A stretch of DNA of 50,702 nucleotides. Source: Oscillospiraceae bacterium. Its GTDB lineage: Bacteria > Bacillota > Clostridia > Oscillospirales > Oscillospiraceae. Under the pieces are notes generated by a model. The model searched no databases and was not told the origin of the DNA. It saw only the letters and a list, made by a program, of their open reading frames with translations. Position numbers and translations under genes: made by a program. This document shows positions 8,070 through 16,726 of this stretch, one piece after another (position 1 is the first letter of the stretch; each line of letters opens with the position of its first letter). The stretch covers positions 1-50,702 of the forward strand of contig JAFTMB010000034.1 in the NCBI GenBank assembly GCA_017452605.1. The letters run 5' to 3'.

Positions 8070-8270
8070 TTATTTCCGGGTGGGTTTTACATTGGCAGCG
8101 GGTGTTATATTGCCGTCAATGGAGCCGTTGGAGGCCTCGAATGCTTTGATGCTTTCCCGAATCAAAACCAGCACCTGGCTATTTACACTTCTGCCCTCAT
8201 AATCTGCGATATAAGCAATTTTGTTCAACATTTCTTCTTCAATTCTGATGGAAACACTCTTGATAGCCAT
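8070..8270 (-). CDS. Ribbon-helix-helix (Arc/CopG-like) regulator
   Basis: The 66-residue protein has the RHH pattern: an N-terminal strand MAIKSVSIRIEEEML, then two helices (LNKIAYIADYEGRSVNSQVLVLIRESIKAFE). Such proteins dimerise and bind palindromic AT-rich operators. The ATG at 8270 follows GAGGTGAT. It is divergent from the SLOG gene with a 105-base gap that contains two perfect palindromes, fitting autoregulation. The basic, polar C-terminal tail (about residues 48-66) is variable in this family. It could be the antitoxin-like half of a two-gene module. Confidence 0.75.
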   Translation of the reverse strand: MAIKSVSIRIEEEMLNKIAYIADYEGRSVNSQVLVLIRESIKAFEASNGSIDGNITPAANVKPTRK

Positions 8271-8281
8271 ACAATCACCTC

Positions 8282-8308
8282 AAAATAAATATATTATGTA
8301 TTTATTTT
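8282..8308. promoter_or_regulatory. Palindromic operator candidate, RHH side
   Basis: AAAATAAATA and TATTTATTTT form a perfect 10-bp inverted repeat with 7 bases between, 11 bases upstream of the RHH start and overlapping its probable promoter. Confidence 0.5.
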
Positions 8309-8320
8309 AGAGATGTGATG

Positions 8321-8357
8321 TGTTATAATGTTGCGGTTAGATATATAGTATATCTAA
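8321..8357 (+). promoter_or_regulatory. Extended -10 promoter and palindromic operator, SLOG side
   Basis: TGTTATAAT at 8321-8329 is an extended -10 element. Just downstream, TTAGATATA (8337-8345) and TATATCTAA (8349-8357) form a 9-bp inverted repeat with 3-base spacing. It covers the expected start of transcription, a classic position for repression. Confidence 0.6.
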
Positions 8358-8375
8358 AATTTTAGGGGGATGTTT

Positions 8376-8897
8376 ATGAATCTGTCAAATAGGGTGGGAC
8401 GTTCCTGCTGTTTTCTGGGGCATCGGGAGATTTGTGAAACAAAAGAGCTGAAAATATGGTTATATGAGGTCATTCAAAGGCTGATTGTAGATGAAGAGGT
8501 AGACTCCTTTCTGTTTGGCAGCAAGAGCTGTTTTAATAGCTTGTGCTATGAATTAGTATCGGAAATCAAGGTGAAATACCCGCAGATAAAGCGGATTTAT
8601 GTGCGGGCGGAGTTTCCGATTATAAGTGTCAGCTATAAAGAATATCTGCTGGAAAAATATGAGGATACCTATTACCCGGCAAGTCTTGCAGGAGCGGGCA
8701 GGGCGGTGTATGTGAAGCGAAACAATGAAATGATTAACTGCAGCCAGTTTTGTGTGTTCTATTGTATAGACGAACACATTCCCAAAGGGAGAAAGAGCGG
8801 AACAAAACAAGCATTGGAATATGCGCGGAAGCATAACAAGACAATATATAGATTTCCTCCTTCGGAGGGCGCAAAGGGCTCTGCGGGAGAGAGCTGA
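8376..8897 (+). CDS. SLOG-family (DUF1273/YpsA-like) protein
   Basis: The 173-residue protein starts with a Rossmann-like strand and glycine turn (RSCCFLGHREI) followed by a helix, the SLOG pattern of predicted nucleotide-ligand sensors. Later conserved-looking parts are FLFGSKSCFNSLCYELV, IKRIYVRAEFP and the C-terminal KGRKSGTKQALEYARKHNKTIY, where small residues and Lys precede the last helix. GGGGGA abuts the ATG at 8370, so the ATG at 8376 with 6-base spacing is chosen. Codon use is AT-richer than the neighbouring his genes. The activity is not known. Divergent linkage to the RHH gene suggests they form one regulated unit. Confidence 0.7.
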   Translation: MNLSNRVGRSCCFLGHREICETKELKIWLYEVIQRLIVDEEVDSFLFGSKSCFNSLCYELVSEIKVKYPQIKRIYVRAEFPIISVSYKEYLLEKYEDTYYPASLAGAGRAVYVKRNNEMINCSQFCVFYCIDEHIPKGRKSGTKQALEYARKHNKTIYRFPPSEGAKGSAGES

Positions 8898-8911
8898 TTT
8901 AGATAATACAT

Positions 8912-8936
8912 AATCCCCTCGGATTTCTCCGGGGGG
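8912..8936 (+). terminator. Right copy of 25-bp repeat, terminator of SLOG gene
   Basis: AATCCCC / GGGGATT stem followed by a T-rich tract, 14 bases after the SLOG stop. It is identical to 8028-8052 over 25 bases. Confidence 0.8.
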
Positions 8937-8966
8937 ATTTTGCATTGGGAGGGGGAAACTGCTCTA

Positions 8967-9623
8967 TCAGCTGTTTCCGGTCATTTTTTCCTGTTTGACC
9001 TTATGGTCGATGACATGGCGGGAGGCAAGCTCCTTGCGGATATCGTCCACGGAAATGCCCATTTCCACCATCATGACCATGACGTGGTAGGCAAGGTCGG
9101 CGATTTCGTAAATGGCTTCTTTCTTGTCGTTGTCCTTGGCGGCAATGATGACCTCGGTGGACTCTTCGCCCACCTTTTTCAGGATCTTATCCATACCCTT
9201 TTGGAAAAGGTAGGTGGTATAAGAACCCTCGGGACGGTCTTTCTTCCGCTGGAGCAGCAGGTCATACAGGCCGTCCATGGAGAATTCACCCTTATTTTCG
9301 TTGATGTAAAGGGGAGCGGTGAAGCAGGAGTCGGTGCCTAAGTGGCAGGCAGGGCCGTCTTTATCCACAACGATGAGCAGGGCGTCCCGGTCGCAGTCGG
9401 CGGTGACGGAAAGGATATGCTGGTAGTTTCCGCTGGTTTCCCCCTTGAGCCACAGCTCCTGCCGGGAGCGGCTGAAAAAGCAGGTCAGCTGCTTTTCCAG
9501 AGAGATTTCCAGGCTTTCCCGGTTCATATAGGCCAGGGTAAGCACCTTTTTGGAAAGGCTGTCCACGATGATGGCGGGAATCAGGCCTTTTTCGTCAAAT
9601 TTCAAATCGTCAATGTTAATCAT
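8967..9623 (-). CDS. hisIE: Bifunctional phosphoribosyl-AMP cyclohydrolase / phosphoribosyl-ATP pyrophosphatase
   Basis: The 218-residue protein performs steps 2 and 3 of histidine synthesis. Residues 1-105 are HisI, with the zinc/magnesium-binding DCDRDALL and [13 protein letters not shown]. Residues about 120-210 are HisE, with [14 protein letters not shown] and [13 protein letters not shown]. It is the last gene of the his operon. The ATG at 9623 follows AAGGTGAT; the upstream in-frame extension overlaps hisF and is not a real N-terminus. Confidence 0.95.
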   Translation of the reverse strand: MINIDDLKFDEKGLIPAIIVDSLSKKVLTLAYMNRESLEISLEKQLTCFFSRSRQELWLKGETSGNYQHILSVTADCDRDALLIVVDKDGPACHLGTDSCFTAPLYINENKGEFSMDGLYDLLLQRKKDRPEGSYTTYLFQKGMDKILKKVGEESTEVIIAAKDNDKKEAIYEIADLAYHVMVMMVEMGISVDDIRKELASRHVIDHKVKQEKMTGNS

Positions 9624-9628
9624 AGCAA

Positions 9629-10393
9629 TCACCTTGTAAGTCTGACGGGAATCCCGTTTTGTTTTAGAAGCTGCTTCAAATCGGAGATCTGCACCTGGCC
9701 AAAATGGAAGATGGATGCGGCAAGGCCGGCGGAAACACCGGGAAGCGTTTGGAAGAGGGTGACAAAATCCTGGGCGCTGCCGGCGCCGCCGGAGGCGATG
9801 ACGGGAACATTGACCGCATCGCACACCGCTTCCAGCATTTTTAGGTCAAAGCCTTTTTTTACGCCATCGGTGTCGATGGAATTGAGCACCACTTCGCCTG
9901 CGCCGTTTTGTACGCACCGCTTCACCCAGGAGATAGCCTCCATGCCGGTGTCCTCCCGGCCGCCCTTGGCGAACACCCGGAAGTGTCCGTCCACCCGCTT
10001 GGCGTCCACAGAAATCACCACGCACTGGTCGCCGTATTTCAGGGCGGCCTCCTTGACTAGCTCCGGATTTTTAATGGCGCCGGAGTTGACGCTGACCTTA
10101 TCGGCGCCGCATTTGAGCACCCGGTCAAAATCATCCAGAGTGTTGATGCCGCCGCCGACAGTGAGGGGGATGAAGATGTTTCTTGCCACCTCGGTGAGAA
10201 TGTCGGTAAAGAGCTTGCGTCCGTCGCTGGAGGCGGTGATGTCGTAAAACACCAGCTCATCGGCGCCGCAGTCGCTGTAAAATTTACCCAGCGCCACGGG
10301 GGAGGACACATCGCTTAAATTTGCAAAGTTTACGCCTTTGACAACGCGCCCGTCTTTTACATCCAGGCAGGGAATGATTCGTTTGGTAATCAT
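9629..10393 (-). CDS. hisF: Imidazole glycerol phosphate synthase, cyclase subunit
   Basis: The 254-residue TIM barrel uses ammonia from HisH to turn PRFAR into imidazole glycerol phosphate and AICAR. The N-terminal [16 protein letters not shown] holds the catalytic Asp11. Phosphate-binding turns are VGGGI and [11 protein letters not shown]; the second catalytic Asp is in NSIDTDG. It overlaps the end of hisA by 4 bases and is followed by hisIE after 5. Confidence 0.96.
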   Translation of the reverse strand: MITKRIIPCLDVKDGRVVKGVNFANLSDVSSPVALGKFYSDCGADELVFYDITASSDGRKLFTDILTEVARNIFIPLTVGGGINTLDDFDRVLKCGADKVSVNSGAIKNPELVKEAALKYGDQCVVISVDAKRVDGHFRVFAKGGREDTGMEAISWVKRCVQNGAGEVVLNSIDTDGVKKGFDLKMLEAVCDAVNVPVIASGGAGSAQDFVTLFQTLPGVSAGLAASIFHFGQVQISDLKQLLKQNGIPVRLTR

Positions 10394-11103
10394 TTGGCGG
10401 CCTCCAGTGCTTCTTTTAAGTCGATGGCGCCGACATAGTAGGCTTTGCCGATGATGGCGCCGTACAAGTTAAGCGCCCGCAGGGCGATGATATCGTCCAT
10501 GGAGGAAACGCCGCCGGAGGCGGTAATGTCGAGGGAAAAGGTTTCTGACAGCTGCTTGTAAAGGCTGCGGTTTGTGCCTTTCATGGCGCCATCCTTGGAA
10601 ATGTCGGTGCAAATCAGGGTTTTAACCCCCAAGTCCTGCATTTTTTGGCAGAAATCAAAGCAGGAATACCGGCTTTTTTCCGTCCAGCCTTTTATGGCCA
10701 CGAAGCCGTCCTTGATGTCCACGCCAACGGCGATTTTTTCGCCGTATTTTTCGATGGTGGCTTTCAAAAAAGCGGGGTCATTGACGGCGGCTGTGCCTAA
10801 AATCACCCGGTCTACGCCAGCGGACAAGTAGGTATCCACCGTTTCCATGCTGCGGATGCCGCCGCCGATTTCACAAAACAGAGAGGTTTCCCGGGCGATT
10901 TGCTTGACAATTTCCAAATTGGGGGTTGTGCCGTCTCTTGCGCCCTCCAAGTCCACGATGTGGATGCAGCTGGCGCCGCTTTTTTCAAAATCCCGGGCGA
11001 TTTCAATGGGATTGTGGCTGTAAACGGTCATTTCGTTATAGTCGCCTTTATAAAGGCGGACAGCTTTGCCGTCGTATAAATCAATGGCAGGAAACAGTTT
11101 CAT
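10390..11103 (-). CDS. hisA: ProFAR isomerase (HisA)
   Basis: The 237-residue TIM barrel is paralogous to HisF. It starts with KLFPAIDLYDGKAVRLYKGDY (catalytic Asp8), has a GGGIRSMET phosphate loop and the second catalytic Asp in TDISKDGAMKGTN, and ends with TASGGVSSMDDI. It catalyses step 4, opening of the aminoaldose (Amadori) ring. It is three bases downstream of hisH. No sign of TrpF-type dual function (PriA) beyond the shared fold. Confidence 0.95.
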   Translation of the reverse strand: MKLFPAIDLYDGKAVRLYKGDYNEMTVYSHNPIEIARDFEKSGASCIHIVDLEGARDGTTPNLEIVKQIARETSLFCEIGGGIRSMETVDTYLSAGVDRVILGTAAVNDPAFLKATIEKYGEKIAVGVDIKDGFVAIKGWTEKSRYSCFDFCQKMQDLGVKTLICTDISKDGAMKGTNRSLYKQLSETFSLDITASGGVSSMDDIIALRALNLYGAIIGKAYYVGAIDLKEALEAAK

Positions 11104-11106
11104 GGG

Positions 11107-11718
11107 TTACTCCATTTCACAAAATGCTTTCAGAATGTTAAGTCCCACATCGCCGCTTTTTTCGGGGTGGAACTGGCAGCCGAAGATGTTGCCCTTTGCC
11201 ACCATGGCGGTCATTTCTTTGCCGTATTCGGTGGTGGCGATGACGCTGTCATCCCGGGCGACTGCGTAGTAGGAATGGACAAAATAGACGAAATCGCCAT
11301 TTGAGATGTACTTGAAAAGAGGGTTATCCTTTTTGAAAATCAGGGCGTTCCAGCCGATGTGGGGGATATTCAGGTCCTCGGGAATGGCGCCTGCCATGCC
11401 GATGACATCGCCTTTCAAAAGGCCCAAGCCCTCATGCTCGCCATACTCATAGCTTTTTTCAAACAGCATCTGCATACCAAGGCAAATGCCCATCAGCGGC
11501 GTTCCTTTTTTCGCCTGCTGAATCACGGTCTCGTCAAGACCGGAGTCTCGCAGCTTTTTTACTGCGTCTTCAAAGGCGCCCACCCCGGGCAAAATCAGCT
11601 TGTCGGCTTTTTCGATGACCTCCCTTTCCCGGGAGATGACCACATCGTAGCCAATGGCCCTGAAAGAGGAGGACAGGGAAAATAAATTTCCTACGCCGTA
11701 GTCAATGATTACAATCAT
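11107..11718 (-). CDS. hisH: Imidazole glycerol phosphate synthase, glutaminase subunit
   Basis: The 203-residue class I glutamine amidotransferase has an intact triad: Cys in MGICLGMQMLFE, with His and Glu in CQFHPEKSGD. It supplies ammonia to HisF. The N-terminal IVIIDYGVGNLFSL and the glycine-rich LPGVGAF oxyanion segment are standard. Its ATG overlaps the hisB stop by one base. Confidence 0.96.
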   Translation of the reverse strand: MIVIIDYGVGNLFSLSSSFRAIGYDVVISREREVIEKADKLILPGVGAFEDAVKKLRDSGLDETVIQQAKKGTPLMGICLGMQMLFEKSYEYGEHEGLGLLKGDVIGMAGAIPEDLNIPHIGWNALIFKKDNPLFKYISNGDFVYFVHSYYAVARDDSVIATTEYGKEMTAMVAKGNIFGCQFHPEKSGDVGLNILKAFCEME

Positions 11719-12305
11719 TAAAGCACCCCTTTGGTGGAAGGAATTTCGTTGCGATAGTCTTCGTCGATGGCCACCGCCTGCTTTAAGGATTTGGCCACGG
11801 ATTTGTAAACCGCCTCCAAAATGTGGTGGGAGTTTTTGCCGTTTAATTTCATGATGTGCAGGGTAATTTTGGCGTTGCGGACGAAAGCTTCAAAGAATTC
11901 CTCCACCAGCTCGGTGTCGAAATCTCCCACTTTTTTGGCCCTTACGGGGGCGGAGTATTCCAGGTGGCTTCTGCCGGAAATATCAACGGCGGAAAGGACA
12001 AGGGTTTCATCCATGGGAAGCAGGAAATTTCCGTAGCGGACAATGCCCTTTTTATCCCCCAGGGCCTTGGAAAAGGCGTCGCCCAGAGCGATGCCGATGT
12101 CTTCGGCCGTGTGGTGGTAGTCCACCTCCACATCGCCCTTGCACGTTAAGGTCAGGTCAAACCGGGCGTGGCGGGAAAACAGGGTGAGCATGTGGTCTAA
12201 AAAGCCGCAGCCGGAGTGAATTTCGCTAATGCCTGCGCCGTCCAGGTTAAGGGTTAAGGAAATGTCGGTTTCCTTGGTGGTTCTTATGATTTCAGCCGTT
12301 CTCAT
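11718..12305 (-). CDS. hisB: Imidazoleglycerol-phosphate dehydratase
   Basis: The 195-residue monofunctional enzyme has the two manganese-binding motifs DHMLTLFSRH and YHHTAEDIGIALG, and later the duplicated half (SGRSHLEY, FFEAFVRNAKITLHI, NSHHILEAVYKSVA). There is no fused histidinol phosphatase domain, as usual outside Enterobacteria. No separate histidinol-phosphatase gene is seen in this operon, so that step must be encoded elsewhere. Start overlaps hisC by 4 bases. Confidence 0.96.
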   Translation of the reverse strand: MRTAEIIRTTKETDISLTLNLDGAGISEIHSGCGFLDHMLTLFSRHARFDLTLTCKGDVEVDYHHTAEDIGIALGDAFSKALGDKKGIVRYGNFLLPMDETLVLSAVDISGRSHLEYSAPVRAKKVGDFDTELVEEFFEAFVRNAKITLHIMKLNGKNSHHILEAVYKSVAKSLKQAVAIDEDYRNEIPSTKGVL

Positions 12306-13363
12306 AATGCTTCTCCTAATATTTCTGTTACCTTGGTGATGAAAATTTCCATTTCCGCCCGGCTTCCGATGGTGATGCGGTTATAGTCGCGGATGCGGGG
12401 CTTTTCAAAATGGCGGATCAAAACGCCTTTTTCTTTCAGCTTTTGATACAGGGAAAGGCCGTCGATTTTGTCGCTCTTGGCGAAAATGAAATTGGCCTTG
12501 GAGGGCAGGACGGAAAAGCCCAGCTTTTCCAATTCGCTTACGGTGTAGTCCCGGTTTGCCATGATTTTCTTGCAGTTTTCCCGGTAGTAATCGTTTTCCT
12601 CCACTGCCTTTGTGCCTGCGATTTGGGTGAGGCGGTTGATGTTATAGGGGTTGGTGGAATATTTAATGGTTTCCAGGTCGGCAATCAAGGCCTCGCTGGC
12701 GATGGCATAGCCCAATCGGGCGCCTGCCATGGAGTGGGACTTGGAAAAGGTTTTGACGCACAGAAGATTGCTGTAGTTGCGGGTCAGCTCCACGCAGGAG
12801 ATGCCGCCAAATTCCACATACGCTTCATCAATCAGCACCACGGAATTGGGGTTAGTCTTCAAAATCCGCTCAATATCGGAAAGGGGGATTTCCAGTCCGG
12901 TGGGGGCGTTGGGGTTGGCGATGACCACCAGCTTGTTTTGGTTGCAGAACCCATCCACATCCAATGTAAAGTCCTCTTTCAGGGGGATGACATCGGCGGC
13001 GATGCCGTTAAGCTGAGCGAAAACGGAATAAAAGCCATAGGTGATGTCGGCAAAGGCGGCGCCTGCTTGCCCGTATGCCATAAAGGCGAAGTTCAAAATA
13101 TCGTCAGAGCCGTTGGCAAGATAGATGTTTTCCGGCTTTACCTGATACAGACCGGCAAGAGCCTGACGAAGCGCCTTACATTCGGGGTCGCAGTAAAGCC
13201 GCAAATCCTCAATTTCCCCCGCGGTGATGGCGGAAATAACGCCCTGGGAAGGGGGGAAGGGGGATTCGTTGGTGTTCAGCTTTATGTATTTTTTATCCCG
13301 GGGCTGTTCGCCGGGGGTATAGGCTTCCAGGGTCTGAAGCCGCTGACACAAAAACTTACTCAT
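12302..13363 (-). CDS. hisC: Histidinol-phosphate aminotransferase
   Basis: The 353-residue fold-type I PLP enzyme carries the Schiff-base lysine in KTFSKSHSMAGARLGYA, with NPNAPTG and VLIDEAYVEFG upstream and FAKSDKIDG and IRHF near the C-terminus. It converts imidazole acetol phosphate to histidinol phosphate. GAGGAG precedes the ATG at 13363; the 27 upstream in-frame codons overlap hisD and are rejected. It begins two bases after the hisD stop. Confidence 0.95.
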   Translation of the reverse strand: MSKFLCQRLQTLEAYTPGEQPRDKKYIKLNTNESPFPPSQGVISAITAGEIEDLRLYCDPECKALRQALAGLYQVKPENIYLANGSDDILNFAFMAYGQAGAAFADITYGFYSVFAQLNGIAADVIPLKEDFTLDVDGFCNQNKLVVIANPNAPTGLEIPLSDIERILKTNPNSVVLIDEAYVEFGGISCVELTRNYSNLLCVKTFSKSHSMAGARLGYAIASEALIADLETIKYSTNPYNINRLTQIAGTKAVEENDYYRENCKKIMANRDYTVSELEKLGFSVLPSKANFIFAKSDKIDGLSLYQKLKEKGVLIRHFEKPRIRDYNRITIGSRAEMEIFITKVTEILGEAL

Positions 13364-13364
13364 A

Positions 13365-14645
13365 TTACTGCTCCTCCTCAAACCGGATGGTTGCGCTTTT
13401 GGCGTGGGCGGAAAGGCCCTCTTTTTCGGCGAAAAATGCCACATCGTCGGCTACCTTTTTCAGCGCCTCTTTGGTGTAATAGGTGTACTGGGATTTTTTT
13501 ACGAAATCATCCACGCTCAGGGGGCTGGAAAATCTGGCGGTGCCGGAGGTGGGCAGGGTGTGGTTGGGGCCGGCGAAATAGTCGCCTAAGGATTCCGGGC
13601 AGTATCTGCCCATGAAAATGCTGCCGGCGTTGGTGATTTTCTCTAAGTAATCAAAGGGATTGTCCACGCACAGAATCAGATGCTCCGGGGCAATTTCGTT
13701 GGAAATGGCGATGACATCGTCAATGTTTTCCGCAACGATGATTTTGCCGTTGTTTTCAATGGACGCCCGGGCGATTTCCTGCCGGGGAAGGGCGTTTAAC
13801 TGAATTTCCAGCTCCTGCTGCACAGCAAGGGCCAGTGTTTCGCTGTCGGTGACCAGCACGGCGCTGGCCATTTTATCGTGCTCTGCCTGGCTTAACAGGT
13901 CAGCCGCCACAAAGCGGGGGTTGGATTTGCCGTCGGCAATCACCAGAATCTCGCTGGGACCTGCAATCATGTCGATGGAAACCCTGCCAAACACCTGCCG
14001 CTTGGCTTCGGCGACAAAGGCGTTGCCCGGGCCCACGATTTTATCCACCTTGGGAACGGACTCTGTTCCGTAGGCCAGGGCGGCGATGGCCTGGGCGCCG
14101 CCGACCTTGAAAATCCGGTCCACGCCGGCGATTTTGGCGGCGGCCAGAATCACGGGGTTAATTTTATCGTTGGCCATGGGGGGCGTGGTGATGCAGATTT
14201 CCTTGCAGCCGGCGATTTTGGCGGGGATGCTGTCCATCAAGACGGTGGAGGGATAGGCGGCTGTGCCGCCGGGGACATAAAGTCCCACCTTTTCAATGGG
14301 GGTGATTTTCTGACCCATGATCACGCCGTCTTTTTCCTGCATCCGGAAACCGGCGCGCACCTGATTTTGGTGGAAGGCGCGGATGTTGGATGCCGCATCT
14401 TTCAGAATTCGGATAAACTGGGGGTCGGTGGAAGAAAAGGCTTCGTCGATTTCCTCCTGGGTGACCTCAAGGGCAGTGAGCTTGGCTTTGTCAAAAAGCT
14501 CTGCGTACTGCAAAAGCGCAGCATCGCCGTTGTTCTTTACCTTTTCGATAATACCTTCTACGGTGTCCGCCACGTTCAGGCTGGACGCTCCTCTGGCGAA
14601 AATCTCCTCGGGGGAAACCTCGCCGTATTTCATGATAGCAATCAT
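13365..14645 (-). CDS. hisD: Histidinol dehydrogenase
   Basis: The 426-residue zinc enzyme performs the last two oxidations to histidine. Hallmarks are VPGGTAAYPSTVLM, GPGNAFVAEAKRQVFG, IDMIAGPSEILVIAD, the zinc/catalytic region EIAPEHLILC, and GPNHTLPTSGTARFSSPLSV. The TTG at 14648 overlaps the hisZG stop by 4 bases, but the ATG at 14645 after GAGGT (9 bases) is the likelier start and is coupled as TGATG. Confidence 0.95.
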   Translation of the reverse strand: MIAIMKYGEVSPEEIFARGASSLNVADTVEGIIEKVKNNGDAALLQYAELFDKAKLTALEVTQEEIDEAFSSTDPQFIRILKDAASNIRAFHQNQVRAGFRMQEKDGVIMGQKITPIEKVGLYVPGGTAAYPSTVLMDSIPAKIAGCKEICITTPPMANDKINPVILAAAKIAGVDRIFKVGGAQAIAALAYGTESVPKVDKIVGPGNAFVAEAKRQVFGRVSIDMIAGPSEILVIADGKSNPRFVAADLLSQAEHDKMASAVLVTDSETLALAVQQELEIQLNALPRQEIARASIENNGKIIVAENIDDVIAISNEIAPEHLILCVDNPFDYLEKITNAGSIFMGRYCPESLGDYFAGPNHTLPTSGTARFSSPLSVDDFVKKSQYTYYTKEALKKVADDVAFFAEKEGLSAHAKSATIRFEEEQ

Positions 14646-16198
14646 CAAGCGTTTACCTCACCCATAAGACTTTGTTTGATTTCTTCAATTTTTTGGGTTT
14701 TGAAGCCGTAGGATGCTTTGTTGGAAATGAGTCTTGCGCTGATGGGACAGATAGTTTCAAAGGGCGCAAGGTCGTTTTCCAGCAAGGTTTTTCCGGTTTC
14801 CACAATGTCTACAATCACGTCGGACAGCCCTAAAATGGGGGCAATTTCAATGGAGCCGTTTAAGTGGATAATGTCAATGTCCCGACATTTTCCGGCGTAG
14901 TAGCTTTTGGCGATGTTAGAAAACTTGGTTGCCACCCGCAGGGTTTTGGATACATCGTCACTAAAATTCTTTTTGGCGGCCACTGCCATGCGGCATTTGC
15001 CGACGCCCAAATCCAGCAGTTCATACACATCCGGGGTGTATTCCAGCAGAATGTCCTTGCCGGCGACGCCGATGTCGGCAGCGCCCCGCTCTACATAAAT
15101 GGCAACATCCGAGGGCTTAACCCAGAAATAGCGGATGCCCTTTTCCGGGTTTTCAAAAATCAGCTTGCGGTTTTCCTCTTTGATAGAGGGGCAGTCGTAT
15201 CCGGCTTTTTCAAACATGGCGTAGACCTTTTCCCCAAGTCTTCCCTTGGGCAGGGCGATGTTTATGAAGCCGTCGGCGCTCTTGGTTTCGCTCATGCGCT
15301 CCAAAGCATCCAGATACACGGCAAAGCCCACCGCGCCGCAGGAGCGGCTCATGCGGCGCATCAGGGCATCGTACTGGCCGCCGGAGAGTACATGGGAGGC
15401 AATGCCGCCCAGGAAGCCCTTGAAGATGATGCCGCTGTAATATCCGGTATTGTTGGAAATGGAAAAATCAATGGCAATTTTCTCGCCGTAGCCGGCAGCG
15501 ATAAGGGATGTACAGATGCCCCCCAGCTGATTGGTGGCGGCGGCAGAGGCATCAGTTTTGGAAATGCGCTTTAACTGCGCTAAGCTTTCGGCGGCGGACG
15601 GGAAGCTTTCAATCAGGCAGGCAAGAGCTTGGAAAGTGTCCTGGCTGAGCAGATTTTGCAGCTGGCAGGCGTTTTTCTGGGAGATGGCGGCAAGGACATC
15701 GGCTTTGGAAGCATCGCTGACGCCGTATTCTGAAAGCAGGGCGTCCAAAAGACCTACATGGGAAAGCCGCAGGATGAAATCTTCGCTGATGTACCCAAGG
15801 CTCTTGGCGGCAAGCTGGGTTACCTCCCACAGCTCCCGATCGCCAATGTCGCCGATGCACTCAAGGCCCGTTTGCATGATTTCCTTATAGGACTGGGAGG
15901 GGCCGGAGATTCGGTAGACATTTTCGTTGTAATAAAATTTTTCGGTTTCGCTCTTTTCTCCCCGGGCGTTTTTGATGATGGAAAGGGTAACGTCGGGCTT
16001 CAGGGCCAAAAGCTTGCCATTGGTATCGTTAAAGGTGATGATGCCGTCGGAAACCAGGAAGTCTTTGTTTTTGGAGTAAAGGTCATATTCTTCAAATTTG
16101 CTCATTTTGAACTGGCGATACCCATAGCTTGCGTACAGACTTCTCAGGGTAAAGACCACTTTTTCGTCGAATTTGAGAATGTTTTGATCAATCGTCAT
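14645..16198 (-). CDS. hisG: Fused HisZ-HisG ATP phosphoribosyltransferase
   Basis: One 517-residue reading frame holds both subunits of the short-form ATP phosphoribosyltransferase. Residues about 1-305 are HisZ, the class II aminoacyl-tRNA-synthetase-like regulatory chain (LALKPDVTLSIIKNA, GPSQSYKEIMQTGLECIG, VLSGGQYDALM). Residues about 311-517 are the HisG catalytic chain (IALPKGRLGEKVYAMF, PSDVAIYVERGAADIGVAGKDIL, VATKFSNIAKSYY, IVDIVETGKTL). The two are normally separate genes. The frame is continuous through the junction (RMSETKSADGFINIALPKG), with no stop. The ATG at 16198 follows GGAG and overlaps the regulator gene by 11 bases. The fusion fixes 1:1 stoichiometry of step 1 of histidine synthesis. 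Confidence 0.93.
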   Translation of the reverse strand: MTIDQNILKFDEKVVFTLRSLYASYGYRQFKMSKFEEYDLYSKNKDFLVSDGIITFNDTNGKLLALKPDVTLSIIKNARGEKSETEKFYYNENVYRISGPSQSYKEIMQTGLECIGDIGDRELWEVTQLAAKSLGYISEDFILRLSHVGLLDALLSEYGVSDASKADVLAAISQKNACQLQNLLSQDTFQALACLIESFPSAAESLAQLKRISKTDASAAATNQLGGICTSLIAAGYGEKIAIDFSISNNTGYYSGIIFKGFLGGIASHVLSGGQYDALMRRMSRSCGAVGFAVYLDALERMSETKSADGFINIALPKGRLGEKVYAMFEKAGYDCPSIKEENRKLIFENPEKGIRYFWVKPSDVAIYVERGAADIGVAGKDILLEYTPDVYELLDLGVGKCRMAVAAKKNFSDDVSKTLRVATKFSNIAKSYYAGKCRDIDIIHLNGSIEIAPILGLSDVIVDIVETGKTLLENDLAPFETICPISARLISNKASYGFKTQKIEEIKQSLMGEVNA

Positions 16199-16481
16199 TT
16201 TGCTCCAACCTCTCAATCACGGTTTTGTAGCCGCCGTCGCCATAGTTTAAGGCCTTGCTGACCCGGCAGATAGTGGCGGTGGATGCGCCGGTGGACTTGT
16301 TCACATCCACATAGCTGCTGCCCTGGCTTAGGGCAATGGCAACCTCCAGCCGCTGCTGCAGGGATTGCAGCTCCTGAATGGTGCAAATATCTTCAAAAAA
16401 GGCGGCGCATTCGTCAATGGTTTTCAGCGACAGAATGGCGCTATACAGTTTTTCGGAATGAATGGCTGCTTTTTTATTCAT
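16188..16481 (-). CDS. YerC/TrpR-like transcriptional regulator (putative HisR)
   Basis: The 97-residue all-helical protein matches the YerC/YecD TrpR-like family: FFEDICTIQELQSLQQRLEVAIAL, then a helix-turn-helix GSSYVDVNKSTGASTATICRVSKAL. Proteins of this family are proposed to regulate histidine genes in Firmicutes. Its place as first gene of the his operon, just after a promoter with a palindrome in its spacer, fits an autoregulated repressor. AGGAG precedes the ATG at 16481. Confidence 0.85.
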   Translation of the reverse strand: MNKKAAIHSEKLYSAILSLKTIDECAAFFEDICTIQELQSLQQRLEVAIALSQGSSYVDVNKSTGASTATICRVSKALNYGDGGYKTVIERLEQNDD

Positions 16482-16514
16482 AGTTATACGCTCCTAACTT
16501 GTGATTACTTCGCC

Positions 16515-16543
16515 ATTCTACCACTGCACCGCAGTAAAGTCAA
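16515..16543 (-). promoter_or_regulatory. his operon promoter with palindromic operator in the spacer
   Basis: Minus strand TTGACT (16538-16543), 17-base spacer, TAGAAT (16515-16520). Inside the spacer ACTGC-ggt-GCAGT (16523-16535) is a perfect 5-bp inverted repeat, ideal for blocking RNA polymerase. Repressor identity is inferred from the adjacent regulator gene. Confidence 0.7.
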
Positions 16544-16726
16544 GACTTATATGGGCATATTTCGCTAAATAGGGAAATAAGCGGGAATTCTAACGGGAGG
16601 GGGTCAATCTTAAGAAAAGCTTAAGGTTTCTCCCGGGGGAGATGGGGTGAAATCAGAGGGGGAATATAGTATAATGACCCCGTAAAGCATTGATTCGACA
16701 AATTTTTCTTATGAGGTATGTTTACG

